Shown one piece after another: positions 33,520 through 42,941 of a stretch of DNA of 64,000 nucleotides. Position numbers and translations under genes: made by a program. The DNA lies in the NCBI GenBank assembly GCA_001404055.1, contig CXTY01000040.1, positions 1 to 64,000 of the forward strand, in the 5' to 3' direction. Below the pieces are notes generated by a model. It ran no database searches, was not told the origin of the DNA, and saw nothing but the letters and a program-made list of their open reading frames with translations. Numbering within the stretch: position 1 is the stretch's first letter; each line of letters begins with the position of its first letter. Origin of the DNA: Roseibium album. GTDB lineage: Bacteria; Pseudomonadota; Alphaproteobacteria; Rhizobiales; Stappiaceae.

Positions 33520-34632
33520 CTAAAGCGCGACATGCGAGGTCTGCGGCTGTGCAGGACTTCTCTGTCGGCGGTCAATGGCAACACTCTTGATGAGAACAGT
33601 TACGGATTTTCCGGGCATCAGGTCCAGATCGGCAACTGAAGCACGGGTGATACGTGCGCGGATTGTCTGTTTGCCGACCACACACAGGATTTCAGCGTAA
33701 GGGCCGGATTCTTCCGAAATACTTCTGATATAGGCTTCAAAGGCATTCCGGATCGAAAGCCCTTCAGGTGGGACAACCGCTAAAGCAACATCGCGGGCAC
33801 GGATGCGCAATCTGACACTATCGTCTGGTTCGGCAACCATGTCAGGTATCTGCAGAACAGCTCCGCCAATATCGACATGGGTCAAACCCCATAGTGTATC
33901 GACCTTGACAACGGTGCCATTGACCAATGCTCCGGCTTCGTGACGGCCTGTTGCTCGGCCGAGGTCGGTTCTTGTCAGCATGTCCGCAACCGGTCCGAAG
34001 GCCGGAGTTTGTCCGTCCGACAAGATAACGAGAGTGTTGGATAGTCGCGAAACTTCTTCGATCGAATGGCTTACATAGAGGATCGGTATTCCGGCCTCTA
34101 CGCAAAGCCGGTCCAGATAGGGCAGGATATCGTTGCGCCGTGCCTGATCGAGATTGGCGAGCGGTTCATCCATGATCAGCAGACGCGGATCGGACAAAAG
34201 TGCCCTGCCTATTGCAACGCGCTGCCGCTCCCCACCCGACAACGTGTCCGGCTTTCTGGAAAGGAGCTTTCGCAAGCCCAGAAGATCGACAACTTCATCC
34301 AGATCCCGGTTACCTTGCCGGCGCCCTGCCCAGCGCGCATAAGTCAGGTTGGACTTGACGCTCAGGTGCGGAAAGAGACGCGCGTCCTGAAAAACGTGAC
34401 CAATGCGCCGTGCCTGAACAGGCAGGTTGATGCCCTGATCGGCATCAAACAGAATCGTTTCTCCAAGCTTGATCCGCCCTGAAGTCGGATTGGTCAACCC
34501 TGCGATCATGTTGGTCAAGGTTGTCTTGCCGGAACCCGACTGACCGAACAGAGAGGTGACACCGCCATCGCTCTCAAATCGCGCCTGCAAGTCGAGCTGA
34601 CCAAGACGGCCTGTGATGTCGACATCAAGCAT
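33520..34632 (-). CDS. modC: Molybdate ABC transporter ATPase ModC
   Basis: A 370-residue ABC ATPase. Walker A is GQSGSGKTT, the signature LSGGERQRVAIGRAL, Walker B LLIMDEPLANLD, and the switch His is in YVSHSIEE. A TOBE/Mop domain for molybdate follows (about 290-355, SVRLRIRARDVALAV). The ATG at 34632 overlaps the modB end by 8 bp. An alternative start at 34683 would reach deep into modB and add 17 residues. Confidence 0.93.
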   Translation of the reverse strand: MLDVDITGRLGQLDLQARFESDGGVTSLFGQSGSGKTTLTNMIAGLTNPTSGRIKLGETILFDADQGINLPVQARRIGHVFQDARLFPHLSVKSNLTYARWAGRRQGNRDLDEVVDLLGLRKLLSRKPDTLSGGERQRVAIGRALLSDPRLLIMDEPLANLDQARRNDILPYLDRLCVEAGIPILYVSHSIEEVSRLSNTLVILSDGQTPAFGPVADMLTRTDLGRATGRHEAGALVNGTVVKVDTLWGLTHVDIGGAVLQIPDMVAEPDDSVRLRIRARDVALAVVPPEGLSIRNAFEAYIRSISEESGPYAEILCVVGKQTIRARITRASVADLDLMPGKSVTVLIKSVAIDRRQRSPAQPQTSHVAL

Positions 34633-35362
34633 GGCCGGCTCCAAGTCTCTTGCGCAGACGTCGCGCCAGAAGTTCAGATGCAATCAGCGCCGCAAAAGCA
34701 ACGAATGCAGCAACCAGGGTCATCCTGAAGGCCGCCACATCTCCGCTTGGTGATTGCGTGGCGGTGTAAATCGCAAGCGCAAGAGTTCGCGTTTCACCCG
34801 GAATGTTGGAGACAAAGGTGATTGTTGCGCCGAACTCTCCCATTGCCTTGGCAAAACCAAGAATGGCGCCACCTAATATTCCGGGCAGCGCAAGTGGCAA
34901 TGTTATCGTGACGAAGGCCACGGCACGATAAGCGCCAAGGGATTTGGCGGCCTCTTCGAGTTTGGGGTCTACTGCTTCAAAAGAGAGCCGGATCGGGCGA
35001 ACCATCAACGGAAACGCCATCACGCCTGCAGCGAGTGCAGCGCCCGTCCAATTGAAGGCAAAACTGATGCCGAGTGTTTCTGACAGGAAAGCACCTACAG
35101 GACCCTTCCGGCCAAACATCATCAGCAGGACATAACCGGTAACAACCGGCGGCAGAACGAGTGGCATATGCACGAGAGCATTGACAATGCCATGTCCGGG
35201 AAATCGATATCGTGCAAGCAAGTATGCGGTCACCACAGCCAAGGGAAGCGCAACAAAAAGCGCGGCAGTGGCTACCTTCAAGGTCAACAGAAGGGCTTGC
35301 CATTCGGCTGGCTGAAGGTTCAAAAAATCCACGTGTGCCCGGTCTTTTGTCTGATGTGCCAC
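34625..35362 (-). CDS. modB: Molybdate ABC transporter permease ModB
   Basis: A 245-residue inner-membrane permease with five or six spans. The family motif HMPLVLPPVVTGYVLL and the EAA loop LEEAAKSLGAYRAVAFVTITLPLALPGILGG are clear, as is GFAKAMGEFGATI. It forms the channel of the molybdate importer with ModC and ModA. It starts 14 bp after modA and overlaps modC. Confidence 0.94.
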   Translation of the reverse strand: MAHQTKDRAHVDFLNLQPAEWQALLLTLKVATAALFVALPLAVVTAYLLARYRFPGHGIVNALVHMPLVLPPVVTGYVLLMMFGRKGPVGAFLSETLGISFAFNWTGAALAAGVMAFPLMVRPIRLSFEAVDPKLEEAAKSLGAYRAVAFVTITLPLALPGILGGAILGFAKAMGEFGATITFVSNIPGETRTLALAIYTATQSPSGDVAAFRMTLVAAFVAFAALIASELLARRLRKRLGAGHA

Positions 35363-35376
35363 CGCACATCGGCAGC

Positions 35377-36141
35377 CTAATCCACTTTATCGGTCACAAA
35401 CCCATGTGAACGCAAGATTTCTCGTGATCGGGGTGACGTCAAATAGATCAGCAGATCAGCTGCGGCGGGATTTGAACGAATGCCGGTCACTGCCGCCAGG
35501 TACTGTATTTCGGGATGACTGCTGCTCGGGATTTCCGCGATGACTGCAACGCCCGGCTCAACCAGCGCGTCAGTCTGGTAGACAAGCCCAACCGGAACGT
35601 CTCCGCGTGCAACCGAGGTCAGGACAATCCGGACATTCTCCATGGGTGCCAGATGCCCGGTCACGCTTTGCCAAAGTCCCAATTGTTCCAGTGCTGCCTT
35701 GCCATAGCGACCGGCAGGCACTGTCTCTGGCTCCGCAATGGCCAAGCGTCCGTCAGACAACAAACTGGCCAGATTTAATTCGGCCAAATCAAATTTTTGA
35801 CTATCGTCAGGACCAATCAGGACCAGCGCATTGGAGGCAATTTCAGTGATTGTATCTGCCTGAACCGCGCCGCGTTCCTTTACATAATCCATCCAGGCCG
35901 TATCTGCAGACACGAAAAGGTCGGCAGGTGCACCGGCTTCAACCTGCCGCGCCAATATGCCTGTCCCGGCAAAGGAAAACACCACGTTTACACCGGTTTC
36001 CTCTTCAAAAGCGGCACCGATTTTTTCCATCGCTTCTTGCAAGCTCGCTGCAGCAAAAACAGTCAGAGACGGCTGCGCCTTCGCAATAGAAAGCGACGCA
36101 ACAAGAAGAACGATAGAAAAGAGCAGACGCCGAAACATCAA
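35377..36141 (-). CDS. modA: Molybdate ABC transporter binding protein ModA
   Basis: A 254-residue periplasmic protein. The signal peptide (about 1-22, ending AKA) leads to the ModA signature LTVFAAASLQEAMEKIGAAFEEETGVNVVFSFAGTG, then ADLFVSADTAWMDY and the second ligand loop. First gene of modABC. I did not find a ModE-type box in the short spacer upstream, which instead holds a hairpin likely belonging to the GMC gene. Confidence 0.94.
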   Translation of the reverse strand: MMFRRLLFSIVLLVASLSIAKAQPSLTVFAAASLQEAMEKIGAAFEEETGVNVVFSFAGTGILARQVEAGAPADLFVSADTAWMDYVKERGAVQADTITEIASNALVLIGPDDSQKFDLAELNLASLLSDGRLAIAEPETVPAGRYGKAALEQLGLWQSVTGHLAPMENVRIVLTSVARGDVPVGLVYQTDALVEPGVAVIAEIPSSSHPEIQYLAAVTGIRSNPAAADLLIYLTSPRSREILRSHGFVTDKVD

Positions 36142-36171
36142 GACCTCGAGCTACTAAACGATCCATTGCAA

Positions 36172-36191
36172 ATCCGGGCGGAGGCCCGGAT
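36172..36191 (-). terminator. Hairpin between the GMC oxidoreductase gene and modA
   Basis: ATCCGGGC and GCCCGGAT (36172-36179, 36184-36191) form a perfect 8-bp stem with a GGAG loop, 16 bp past the GMC stop. No T-run follows. It probably ends or protects the GMC transcript; all genes here run the same way. Confidence 0.55.
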
Positions 36192-36207
36192 CAATTCGTC
36201 AAAGCCC

Positions 36208-37824
36208 CTAATGCGCTCCATGGCGACGGTCTTCCCTGATCATGTCAGATCCTTTTTCCGCAATCATAACGGTTGGTGCGTTTGTGTTTCCCGAGGTGAT
36301 ATTTGGCATCACAGACGCATCGACGACGCGAATGTTGTCAAACCCCCGCAGTTTCAGGCGACCATCGACAACGGAGCCTTCATCAACACCCATCCGGCAT
36401 GTACTCACCGGGTGGAATATCGTCGTGCCTATGTTGCCAGCCTCTTTCACAAGGTCATCCTCGCTGGTGTAGTCCGGACCCGGCAGATACTCCTCTGGCT
36501 GATAAGGCTGCATCGCTGGAGATGCCATGATGCGGCGGGTCAGACGAATTGCATCTGCGGCCACCCGTTTGTCTGCTTCTGCGGACAGATAGTTCGGCAG
36601 GATTTCGGGCTGAACCGATTTGTCGGGTGAAGTGATATGGACATGCCCCCGGCTTTCCGGACGCAGGTTGCAAACACTTGTGGTTAGCGCTGGGAATGAG
36701 TGCAGGGGTTCGCCGAATTTCGGCAGCGAAAGAGGCTGAACGTGATATTCGACGTTGGCGGTTTCGAAGGACGGATCTGTTTTTGCAAAAACACCCAACT
36801 GACTTGGTGCCATTGCCATAGGGCCGGACCGCTTCAAAAGATACTCCAGGCCGATCTTTGCTTTTCCGACCCATGAATTGGCCAGCTCATTCATGGTCAG
36901 CACATTTTTGACCTTGAACACGGGCCTCAGCTGCAAATGATCCTGCAGGTTTTCACCAACGCTCATCATTTCGTGCTTCGTCTCAACACCCGCCTTTTTC
37001 AAAACCTCCGGATTTCCGATCCCGGACAATTCCAGCAGCTGTGGAGAGCCGATTGCCCCCGCCGCCAGGATCAACTCGCCCTCAACCGTAATGCTTGCGC
37101 CTTCGCCGGCAACGGTCAGATTGAGCCCTTTTGCCTTGCCGTTTTCGAAGTCGATATTGCTGACATGCGCTTCGGTAACAACCTTCAGGTTCGCTCTGCC
37201 CTTGATAGGCCGCAAGAATGCCTTTGGGCCATTCCAACGGAACCCGGATTTTTGAGTGACCTGGAAATAGGCGGAACCGAAATTGTCACCGCCGTTGAAG
37301 TCTTTTGTCTTGGGAATTCCGTTTTCTTCACACGCATCCCGAAAGGCATCCAGTAACTCCCAGGACATGCGCTGCTCTTCAACGCGCAGGTTTCCGCCCT
37401 GGCTGTGCAGGTCATCGTCCCAGGCATAGTGGTCTTCTGATTTTTTGAAATAGGGCACAATATCGTCCCAACCCCAGCCAGTCAGGCCAAGTTGACGCCA
37501 CTGATCATAATCCCAGGCTTGTCCACGCATGTAGATCATGCCGTTGATCGACGAGCAGCCACCGAGAACCTTGCCACGCGGATAAATGAGAGAACGCCCG
37601 TTGAGGCCGGGATCGGACGCGGTCTTGAAACCCCAGTCGACGCGTGGATTGCCGATGCAATGCAGGTAGCCGACCGGAATGTGAATCCAGAGGTAGTTAT
37701 CCTTCTTGCCTGCCTCCAGCAGCAAGACCTTCACATCCGGATTCTCCGACAAGCGGTTTGCAAGCACGCATCCAGCAGTACCCGCCCCGACAATAACGTA
37801 ATCCCATGCACCCAGGTCGCGCAT
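36208..37824 (-). CDS. GMC-family FAD oxidoreductase (choline-dehydrogenase-like)
   Basis: A 538-residue flavoprotein. The Rossmann motif DYVIVGAGTAGCVLANRLS is at residues 7-26, the GMC signature 1 region PRGKVLGGCSSINGMIYMRG near 75-95, and the catalytic-site HPVSTCRMG with the closing GNTNAPTVMIAEKG near the end. It should oxidise an alcohol with FAD. Start at 37824 is preceded by an ideal GGGAGGAATT; an ATG at 37860 would lie before that site. Choline itself is doubtful because no bet genes are near. Confidence 0.9.
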   Translation of the reverse strand: MRDLGAWDYVIVGAGTAGCVLANRLSENPDVKVLLLEAGKKDNYLWIHIPVGYLHCIGNPRVDWGFKTASDPGLNGRSLIYPRGKVLGGCSSINGMIYMRGQAWDYDQWRQLGLTGWGWDDIVPYFKKSEDHYAWDDDLHSQGGNLRVEEQRMSWELLDAFRDACEENGIPKTKDFNGGDNFGSAYFQVTQKSGFRWNGPKAFLRPIKGRANLKVVTEAHVSNIDFENGKAKGLNLTVAGEGASITVEGELILAAGAIGSPQLLELSGIGNPEVLKKAGVETKHEMMSVGENLQDHLQLRPVFKVKNVLTMNELANSWVGKAKIGLEYLLKRSGPMAMAPSQLGVFAKTDPSFETANVEYHVQPLSLPKFGEPLHSFPALTTSVCNLRPESRGHVHITSPDKSVQPEILPNYLSAEADKRVAADAIRLTRRIMASPAMQPYQPEEYLPGPDYTSEDDLVKEAGNIGTTIFHPVSTCRMGVDEGSVVDGRLKLRGFDNIRVVDASVMPNITSGNTNAPTVMIAEKGSDMIREDRRHGAH

Positions 37825-37993
37825 AATTCCTCCCGATATTTTCTGAGCAGATGGAGGCATGGAGAATTGGCTTGGTCAAGTCGTCCGAGAAGAGAAGTCG
37901 TTCGGCCGGGTTCAACGGACAGTGATGCCGTTTACGCAAATATTACCATGTCGTGCGAGAACATTGGCGTTTCAGGTTAGGGAGTTTCACCCA

Positions 37994-39190
37994 GTGGCAA
38001 ATCTCGTGCAACGGACTTTGGAAGAAACGTTCCTGCTTTTCTACCGAACGGCGCGCAGGGCTTACCACCCGATACGCAACTGGATCGGTGCCGGGGCGCT
38101 GTGCATGTTCATCGCGATGACAGCAGCGGTCATCCATGTATTCCCGCTTTCCAATTGGGACATGTTTGCCTATACGGCCGCGGTTCTGGAGCCGGAGATA
38201 CCGGAAACAGTCGAACTACACAGTCAAAGCTATGCCTTTGTGAAAGACAACATTTCAGACGGCGAATATCTGACGTTGACGCAGGATCGCGCCTACCGCA
38301 TCCGACAAGCCGAAGACCCGGACGCTTTCAGAACCATGCTCGGATTTTACAGGCTCAAGATTCTCTACCTGGAAACGGCACGGGTTCTCGACCGGTTCAT
38401 GGATCCGGTGCAGTCCCTGCGCATGATTTCACTTGGATCGGTGATTGCCGTCGGCGGTCTTCTGCTGGTCTGGCTCGCCAGAACCCGGACGCTCATGTAT
38501 GGCCCCGTTGTTGTCGCGCTGCTTGTCGGCTCCGCTTTTGGAGAGGCTGCCCAGCTTTTGTCGCCAGATCTCTATGCGACCGTATTTCTCCTCCTTACCG
38601 CGTTGTTTTATCTGGAGAAAATGGATATTCCTGCAGCTCTCTGCCTAATTGCCGCATTTCTTGTCCGACCTGACCACCTTGCTTTTGTGGGCGTGTTTTT
38701 CGTTTTTGCCGCGATCTACGGCCCCGGGCGCTGGAGCATGTCGATCAGTTTCGCTGTCTGTTTTGCAATATATTTCTGGCTGACAAGAGGCGCTGACCAT
38801 CCTGGCTGGTGGATCCACATGTGGTTTACCCACGTGGAATATGTCCCGACGCTGAAGGATTTTGATCCGCCTTTTTCTGTTGTCACCTATCTGCAGATGC
38901 TGGTGCGGTCCACCGTCAGGTCTCTGATGAGCCAGACCTGGCTAGCGCTGCTTTTTGCTGAAGTCCTGTTTTTCGCAAGATGTATCACCCCATCCAACCT
39001 GGATAAGCGTGCGAGAGTTCTACTTTACGCGGTGTTCGCATCGATTTGCGCCAAGTACCTCGTATTCCCTCATTACGAAACCCGTTTCTATCTGCCTTAT
39101 CTGATGATTATCGGGATGATCTTGCTGGTCGGATGGCACCGCAAGCAATTGGGAACTGGCGAAACTTCCAGCTCCGTATCGTCGGCCTGA
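37994..39190 (+). CDS. Multi-spanning membrane protein of unknown function
   Basis: About 398 residues from a GTG at 37994 preceded by GGGAG. The ATG at 37859, 45 codons upstream, would add a stretch unlike membrane protein. Hydrophobic spans lie at roughly 25-50, 145-165, 170-195, 205-220, 225-245, 255-275 and 350-370. A polar segment after the first span (WDMFAYTAAVLEPEIPE) and the layout resemble GT-C glycosyltransferase-type membrane proteins, with Asp-bearing first loop, but I recognise no family signature. It is divergent from the GMC gene and stands alone. Confidence 0.6.
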   Translation: MANLVQRTLEETFLLFYRTARRAYHPIRNWIGAGALCMFIAMTAAVIHVFPLSNWDMFAYTAAVLEPEIPETVELHSQSYAFVKDNISDGEYLTLTQDRAYRIRQAEDPDAFRTMLGFYRLKILYLETARVLDRFMDPVQSLRMISLGSVIAVGGLLLVWLARTRTLMYGPVVVALLVGSAFGEAAQLLSPDLYATVFLLLTALFYLEKMDIPAALCLIAAFLVRPDHLAFVGVFFVFAAIYGPGRWSMSISFAVCFAIYFWLTRGADHPGWWIHMWFTHVEYVPTLKDFDPPFSVVTYLQMLVRSTVRSLMSQTWLALLFAEVLFFARCITPSNLDKRARVLLYAVFASICAKYLVFPHYETRFYLPYLMIIGMILLVGWHRKQLGTGETSSSVSSA

Positions 39191-39258
39191 CCTGTCGGTG
39201 GATTGTTTTTGACCGTCGCTCGCAAATCGGGTCGCTGCAACTAGGCAACAAACATATG

Positions 39259-39283
39259 GTCTCCTCAAATCAATTGAGGAGAC
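39259..39283 (+). promoter_or_regulatory. Perfect hairpin masking the ribosome-binding site of the DUF1203 gene
   Basis: GTCTCCTCAA (39259-39268) and TTGAGGAGAC (39274-39283) form a perfect 10-bp stem with an ATCAA loop. The 3' arm contains the whole GAGGAG ribosome site of the ATG at 39290. In the mRNA this would hide the site unless melted. It could instead be a DNA operator. Confidence 0.6.
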
Positions 39284-39289
39284 AGAGCC

Positions 39290-39754
39290 ATGTTTCAGAT
39301 CCATCCCTTGCCCGCTACCAGTTTTTCCCAACTGGAAGGTCTGTCCGACGCAGATCTTGCTGCGCAGAACATTCAGGTACACATTTCGGACGGCGGTTTT
39401 CCGTGCCGCGTTTCACTTGAGGATGTTGTCGAAGGTGAACGGGTATTTCTGCTCAATTTCGAACATCAACCGGGTGAAACACCGTATCGCGCAAGCCATG
39501 CGATTTTCGTGAAAGAAGGCGCAGAAGAAAGCCATCCCGCACCGGGAGCCATTCCAGCATCAATCACAAGTAGGCTGTTGTCAGTACGAGCCTTCAATGC
39601 GCGCCATGAAATGATCGACGCAGACATTATCGAAGGGGCTGATGTCTCCGATCTTATTGGCCGTTTCTTCGAAAATCCTGAAGTTGAGTATATTCACATG
39701 CATTACGCCCGTCGGGGCTGTTATGCAGCAAAGGTCACTCGTGTCGTTCAATAA
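39290..39754 (+). CDS. DUF1203-family protein
   Basis: A 154-residue cytoplasmic protein matching DUF1203: FPCRVSLEDVVEGERVFLLNFEHQ, ETPYRASHAIFVKEGA, and the late HMHYARRGCYAAKVTRV with conserved His and Cys. The family has no known function. Its ribosome site lies inside a perfect hairpin. The stop overlaps that of the convergent flavoprotein gene by 7 bp. Confidence 0.88.
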   Translation: MFQIHPLPATSFSQLEGLSDADLAAQNIQVHISDGGFPCRVSLEDVVEGERVFLLNFEHQPGETPYRASHAIFVKEGAEESHPAPGAIPASITSRLLSVRAFNARHEMIDADIIEGADVSDLIGRFFENPEVEYIHMHYARRGCYAAKVTRVVQ

Positions 39755-40395
39755 AGTTCCAGAAGGCCTTCGGAGGTGGCTTCTTTCAGAAGCTCCTCCG
39801 GGCTTTGTTTGAGTTTGCCATGCTTGATCATGGCGTCGCCGATGTCGCCAAGATCATCAGCGCTGTGCCAGCTCTCCGGTTGCCACATCTTTGAGCGTAT
39901 CATTGATTTCGGGCAGTGCATGAACGCCCGCGTAACGTGAATGACAAGCGCCATGGCGGGGACTTTTCCATTCACTGACATTCTTTCCATGAGCGCTGGA
40001 TCTCTCACGATTCTGGCTTCTCCTGACACCCGCAAAGTTTCGCCCTTGCTCGGGATCAGGAAAAGCAGGCCGAGCCGCGGATCCTTGATCAAGTTGTGAT
40101 AGCTGTCGAGCCTCCGATTTCCCGGACGGTCCGGTATGGCCAGCATGGTGTCGCTGAGGACAGTCACGAAACCTGCAGGGTCACCTTTTGGGCTTATGTC
40201 GATCACGCCATCGGGATTGGATGTGGCGATCAGGCAAAAGGGCGAGCGAGCGATAAAGTCCCGGCAAAGATCATCCAGTGCATCAATTTCCTTCACGACC
40301 ACCTTTTGCGGTGCAACTCCCGCAAATTCCTCGAGATCCGCTACGCTTTCGATGACCCCGGTAAATCCTGAGAATGGCGAAGCTTTTCCAGTCAT
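39748..40395 (-). CDS. PPOX-type FMN flavoprotein (MSMEG_1061 family)
   Basis: A 215-residue pyridoxamine-phosphate-oxidase-like protein. DFIARSPFCLIATSNPDGVIDISPKGDPAGFV and IPDRPGNRRLDSYHNLIKDPRLGLLFLIP are the diagnostic stretches for FMN binding. CPKSMIRSKMWQPE follows near the C-terminus. I chose the ATG at 40395 because AAGGAG is seven bases upstream; an ATG at 40419 lacks one. Family members include FMN- or F420-dependent reductases of unknown substrate. Confidence 0.88.
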   Translation of the reverse strand: MTGKASPFSGFTGVIESVADLEEFAGVAPQKVVVKEIDALDDLCRDFIARSPFCLIATSNPDGVIDISPKGDPAGFVTVLSDTMLAIPDRPGNRRLDSYHNLIKDPRLGLLFLIPSKGETLRVSGEARIVRDPALMERMSVNGKVPAMALVIHVTRAFMHCPKSMIRSKMWQPESWHSADDLGDIGDAMIKHGKLKQSPEELLKEATSEGLLELY

Positions 40396-40633
40396 CTTGC
40401 GCTCCTTCTGGGTGTTCATAATCTTGCACTGAAGTGAGGCCGACTGTCGCGACTGTGTGTCCTGCTGGCAAGCCCTTTCAGATGAATTATCCTGAAATCA
40501 CAACTGGTGCCGGGTTTTGCGTTAAACTGAATCTTTTCAAAGTCATCGTCCACCGAGATCGTCATAGAGAACAAATTTGGAACCTCGCTCAAATCTAGCA
40601 TTGTGATCCGTATCGACCATAGGGAGACTTGCC

Positions 40634-41467
40634 ATGCCGACTGCTGCCAACCGCCGCGCTACATTCAAAGAGCTTCATGAGAACGGTCGGGCTTTTTTGA
40701 TGCCTAATCCCTTTGATATCGGTACTGCACGTATCCTGGACGGTCTCCGTTTTGATGCCTTGGCGACCTCAAGCGCTGGATACGCCTGGACACAGGGCGT
40801 CAGAGATGCGGAGGGTCTGATAAGCCGGGATGCCGCTTTGACTCACGCTGCGGACGTCATCAGCACGACCAGCCTGCCGGTGAATGGAGATCTGGAAAAC
40901 GGCTTCGGTGACAGCCCGGACGACGTCGTGGAAACGGTAAAAGGCGCAATTGAAGTTGGCCTTGCCGGTTGCTCCATCGAGGACTACACGACCGACCCCC
41001 AACACCCCTATTATCCACTGGACCATGCCGTTGAGCGGATAAAGGCTGCGGTTGATGCGAAAAACAAGATCGCGCCGGATTTTGTGCTGACAGCCCGCAG
41101 CGAAGGGCCTGTTCAAACCGATCACGAACTTGATGAAACCATCAAACGACTGAATGCCTTTGTTGAGGCTGGCGCCGACTGTGTTTATGCGCCCGAACTC
41201 AAGGACAAAGACCAGATTACAAAGGTCGTTTCTTCCGTGGATGCTCCGTTGAACATTCTGGCTGGACGAAAGAATTTTCATCTGACCCGCAAGGAACTTG
41301 GCGACATGGGGGTCACACGCGTTTCCATCGGGGCTGGTCTTGCCCGCATCGCCTATGGGGCATTCATCACTGCCGCAGAAGACATGAAGGATGGCGGTTC
41401 ATTTGGCGCTTTCGACCGCGCCAGCGGGATCATCGATTTTGAAGCCTTCATGAAGGCAAAACCCTGA
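40634..41467 (+). CDS. Isocitrate lyase/PEP mutase-family protein
   Basis: A 277-residue TIM-barrel protein of the PEP mutase/ICL superfamily. LMPNPFDIGTARIL opens the barrel, VNGDLENGFGDSP has the metal-binding Asp/Glu set, GCSIEDYT is the loop usually carrying Glu-Asp, and LTARSEG follows. The isocitrate lyase KKCGH motif is absent, so it is not a true glyoxylate enzyme. It probably cleaves or forms a C-C or C-P bond in a small keto acid. The GNAT gene follows 16 bp downstream. Confidence 0.87.
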   Translation: MPTAANRRATFKELHENGRAFLMPNPFDIGTARILDGLRFDALATSSAGYAWTQGVRDAEGLISRDAALTHAADVISTTSLPVNGDLENGFGDSPDDVVETVKGAIEVGLAGCSIEDYTTDPQHPYYPLDHAVERIKAAVDAKNKIAPDFVLTARSEGPVQTDHELDETIKRLNAFVEAGADCVYAPELKDKDQITKVVSSVDAPLNILAGRKNFHLTRKELGDMGVTRVSIGAGLARIAYGAFITAAEDMKDGGSFGAFDRASGIIDFEAFMKAKP

Positions 41468-41483
41468 GGGCTCATGAGAACCG

Positions 41484-41948
41484 ATGAGTCCCAATCCAGC
41501 CACGGTCGATCCGGTCCGCGCGACACTGGAGGATGCGCGCGCGCTGCAAAGTCTCGCGAACAAATCCTACGAGATCTTCATTCCTGTCATGGACGCGATA
41601 CCCGCGCCCATGTTGGCCAACTATGCCGAACTGGTCCGGTCCCATGAAGTCTGGATACTTCGCACTGGGACAACCCTAACGGCCAGTCTGGTCCTCATCC
41701 AACAAGAAGATCATTTGCTTATCGAAAGCATCACCGTTGATCCCGATCACCAGGGAAAAGGCTGCGGTCAGCTCCTGTTGAACTGGGCCAGATGCCGGGC
41801 CGAAGAAATGGGACATTCCGAATTGCGGCTTTACACAAATGTTCTGATGGCCCGTAACCGTGCGTGGTACCAACGCGCCGGATTTTCCGAAACACACGAA
41901 GAACAACGCGGCGACAAGCACATCGTCCATATGCAACTCTTCATTTGA
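41484..41948 (+). CDS. GNAT-family N-acetyltransferase
   Basis: A 154-residue GNAT domain. The acetyl-CoA-binding loop reads DPDHQGKGCGQLLLNWA (about 90-106, the R/Q-x-x-G-x-G pattern), followed by LRLYTNVLMARNRAWYQRAGF. The substrate is unknown. It is in an apparent operon with the PEP-mutase-family gene and ends 8 bp from the convergent transporter gene. Confidence 0.88.
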   Translation: MSPNPATVDPVRATLEDARALQSLANKSYEIFIPVMDAIPAPMLANYAELVRSHEVWILRTGTTLTASLVLIQQEDHLLIESITVDPDHQGKGCGQLLLNWARCRAEEMGHSELRLYTNVLMARNRAWYQRAGFSETHEEQRGDKHIVHMQLFI

Positions 41949-41956
41949 GATGGCAG

Positions 41957-42850
41957 TTAACCGGTTGCCCAATAGGTGAGAACGAGGGGAAGGGTCACGA
42001 GCGTCATAATCGTGGAGACGAAAATGAATCCGGCCACTCCGGGAGCTTCATCAGGTTGATGCTGAGAAACCGCAAGATAGGTTGCCACCGACGGCGGCAT
42101 GAAGCACAGCAGAACAATGACGCTCTCGATCTGGCTGCTCAAATCTAGAACATGGGTCAGGGCGAGCGCTGCAACAGCTGAAATTCCTATATGCAGCACT
42201 GACAAGAGGATTGCCTGTGACAGCCCGCCAAGTTTCAGCGTCGCGAGGCTGTAGCCAAGCGTCAGCAACATGATCGGGATGGCAAGGCCAGCGAGAATCT
42301 CAAGGCTTTGATCCAAGGGCCCGGGTATCTTCCACCCGGTTGCCATCAGGCCCAAGGCAATTATCACCGCGTAGATGACCGGCTGTTTCGCGAGTGCCGC
42401 AAAATTCGGCCGCCCCATCGGGATAGCAATGCCGATGGTAAAAACAGCGACAAGCACCACGACGATAAACCCTATGGCAACCGCACCACCTTCTGCCCCG
42501 AAAGCGAGCGTTGAAACAGGCAGGCCGATATTACCCACGTTGGACAACATCATTGGTGACCAATAGGCCTTGATCGGAATTCGCAGCAGTTTCAGAACGG
42601 CAAATCCCAGTGCAGCAAACACCAGAACCATTCCTGTGGCTGCTGCCAGCACAGTCATGAAGGTGCTGAGCTCAATGTGTTCCTTGGCAAGATGCGAGAG
42701 GATCAATGTCGGATAGCCGACATTGGAAACAAGCCCACCAAAAAGCTTGGTGTCGAACGGCGCCCTGAATGCCGCCAGGCCATAGCCAAGCATCACGCAC
42801 ATAAGCACCGGCAGCATGACATTGACGACATGCCCAAAAATTTCCGCCAA
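41957..42850 (-). CDS. AEC-family (auxin efflux carrier-like) transporter
   Basis: A 297-residue membrane protein with about ten spans. The N-terminal HVVNVMLPVLMCVMLGYGLA, the NVGYPTLILSHLA half-motif, MLSNVGNIGLPVSTLAFG and the late MPPSVATYLAVSQHQPDE are typical of the AEC family, whose bacterial members move malonate, malate or other organic acids. The GNAT gene ends 8 bp from its stop. Substrate not determined. Confidence 0.9.
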   Translation of the reverse strand: MAEIFGHVVNVMLPVLMCVMLGYGLAAFRAPFDTKLFGGLVSNVGYPTLILSHLAKEHIELSTFMTVLAAATGMVLVFAALGFAVLKLLRIPIKAYWSPMMLSNVGNIGLPVSTLAFGAEGGAVAIGFIVVVLVAVFTIGIAIPMGRPNFAALAKQPVIYAVIIALGLMATGWKIPGPLDQSLEILAGLAIPIMLLTLGYSLATLKLGGLSQAILLSVLHIGISAVAALALTHVLDLSSQIESVIVLLCFMPPSVATYLAVSQHQPDEAPGVAGFIFVSTIMTLVTLPLVLTYWATG

Positions 42851-42941
42851 GACCCTGCCCCTGTTCTGCGCGTACCTGATGCCGACGGTAGGTGTTCTCA
42901 GGCTGGGAAATCAACCTTCGTTTTCTGATTGTGGCGCGGTT

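Noticed and set aside
36142..36207. Search for a ModE-type molybdate box upstream of modA
   Set aside because: The 66-bp spacer shows only a G/C hairpin; no A/T-centred Mo-box palindrome.
35797..36630. Plus-strand frame of 277 codons across modA and the GMC gene
   Set aside because: It crosses two well-supported minus-strand genes and the hairpin between them.
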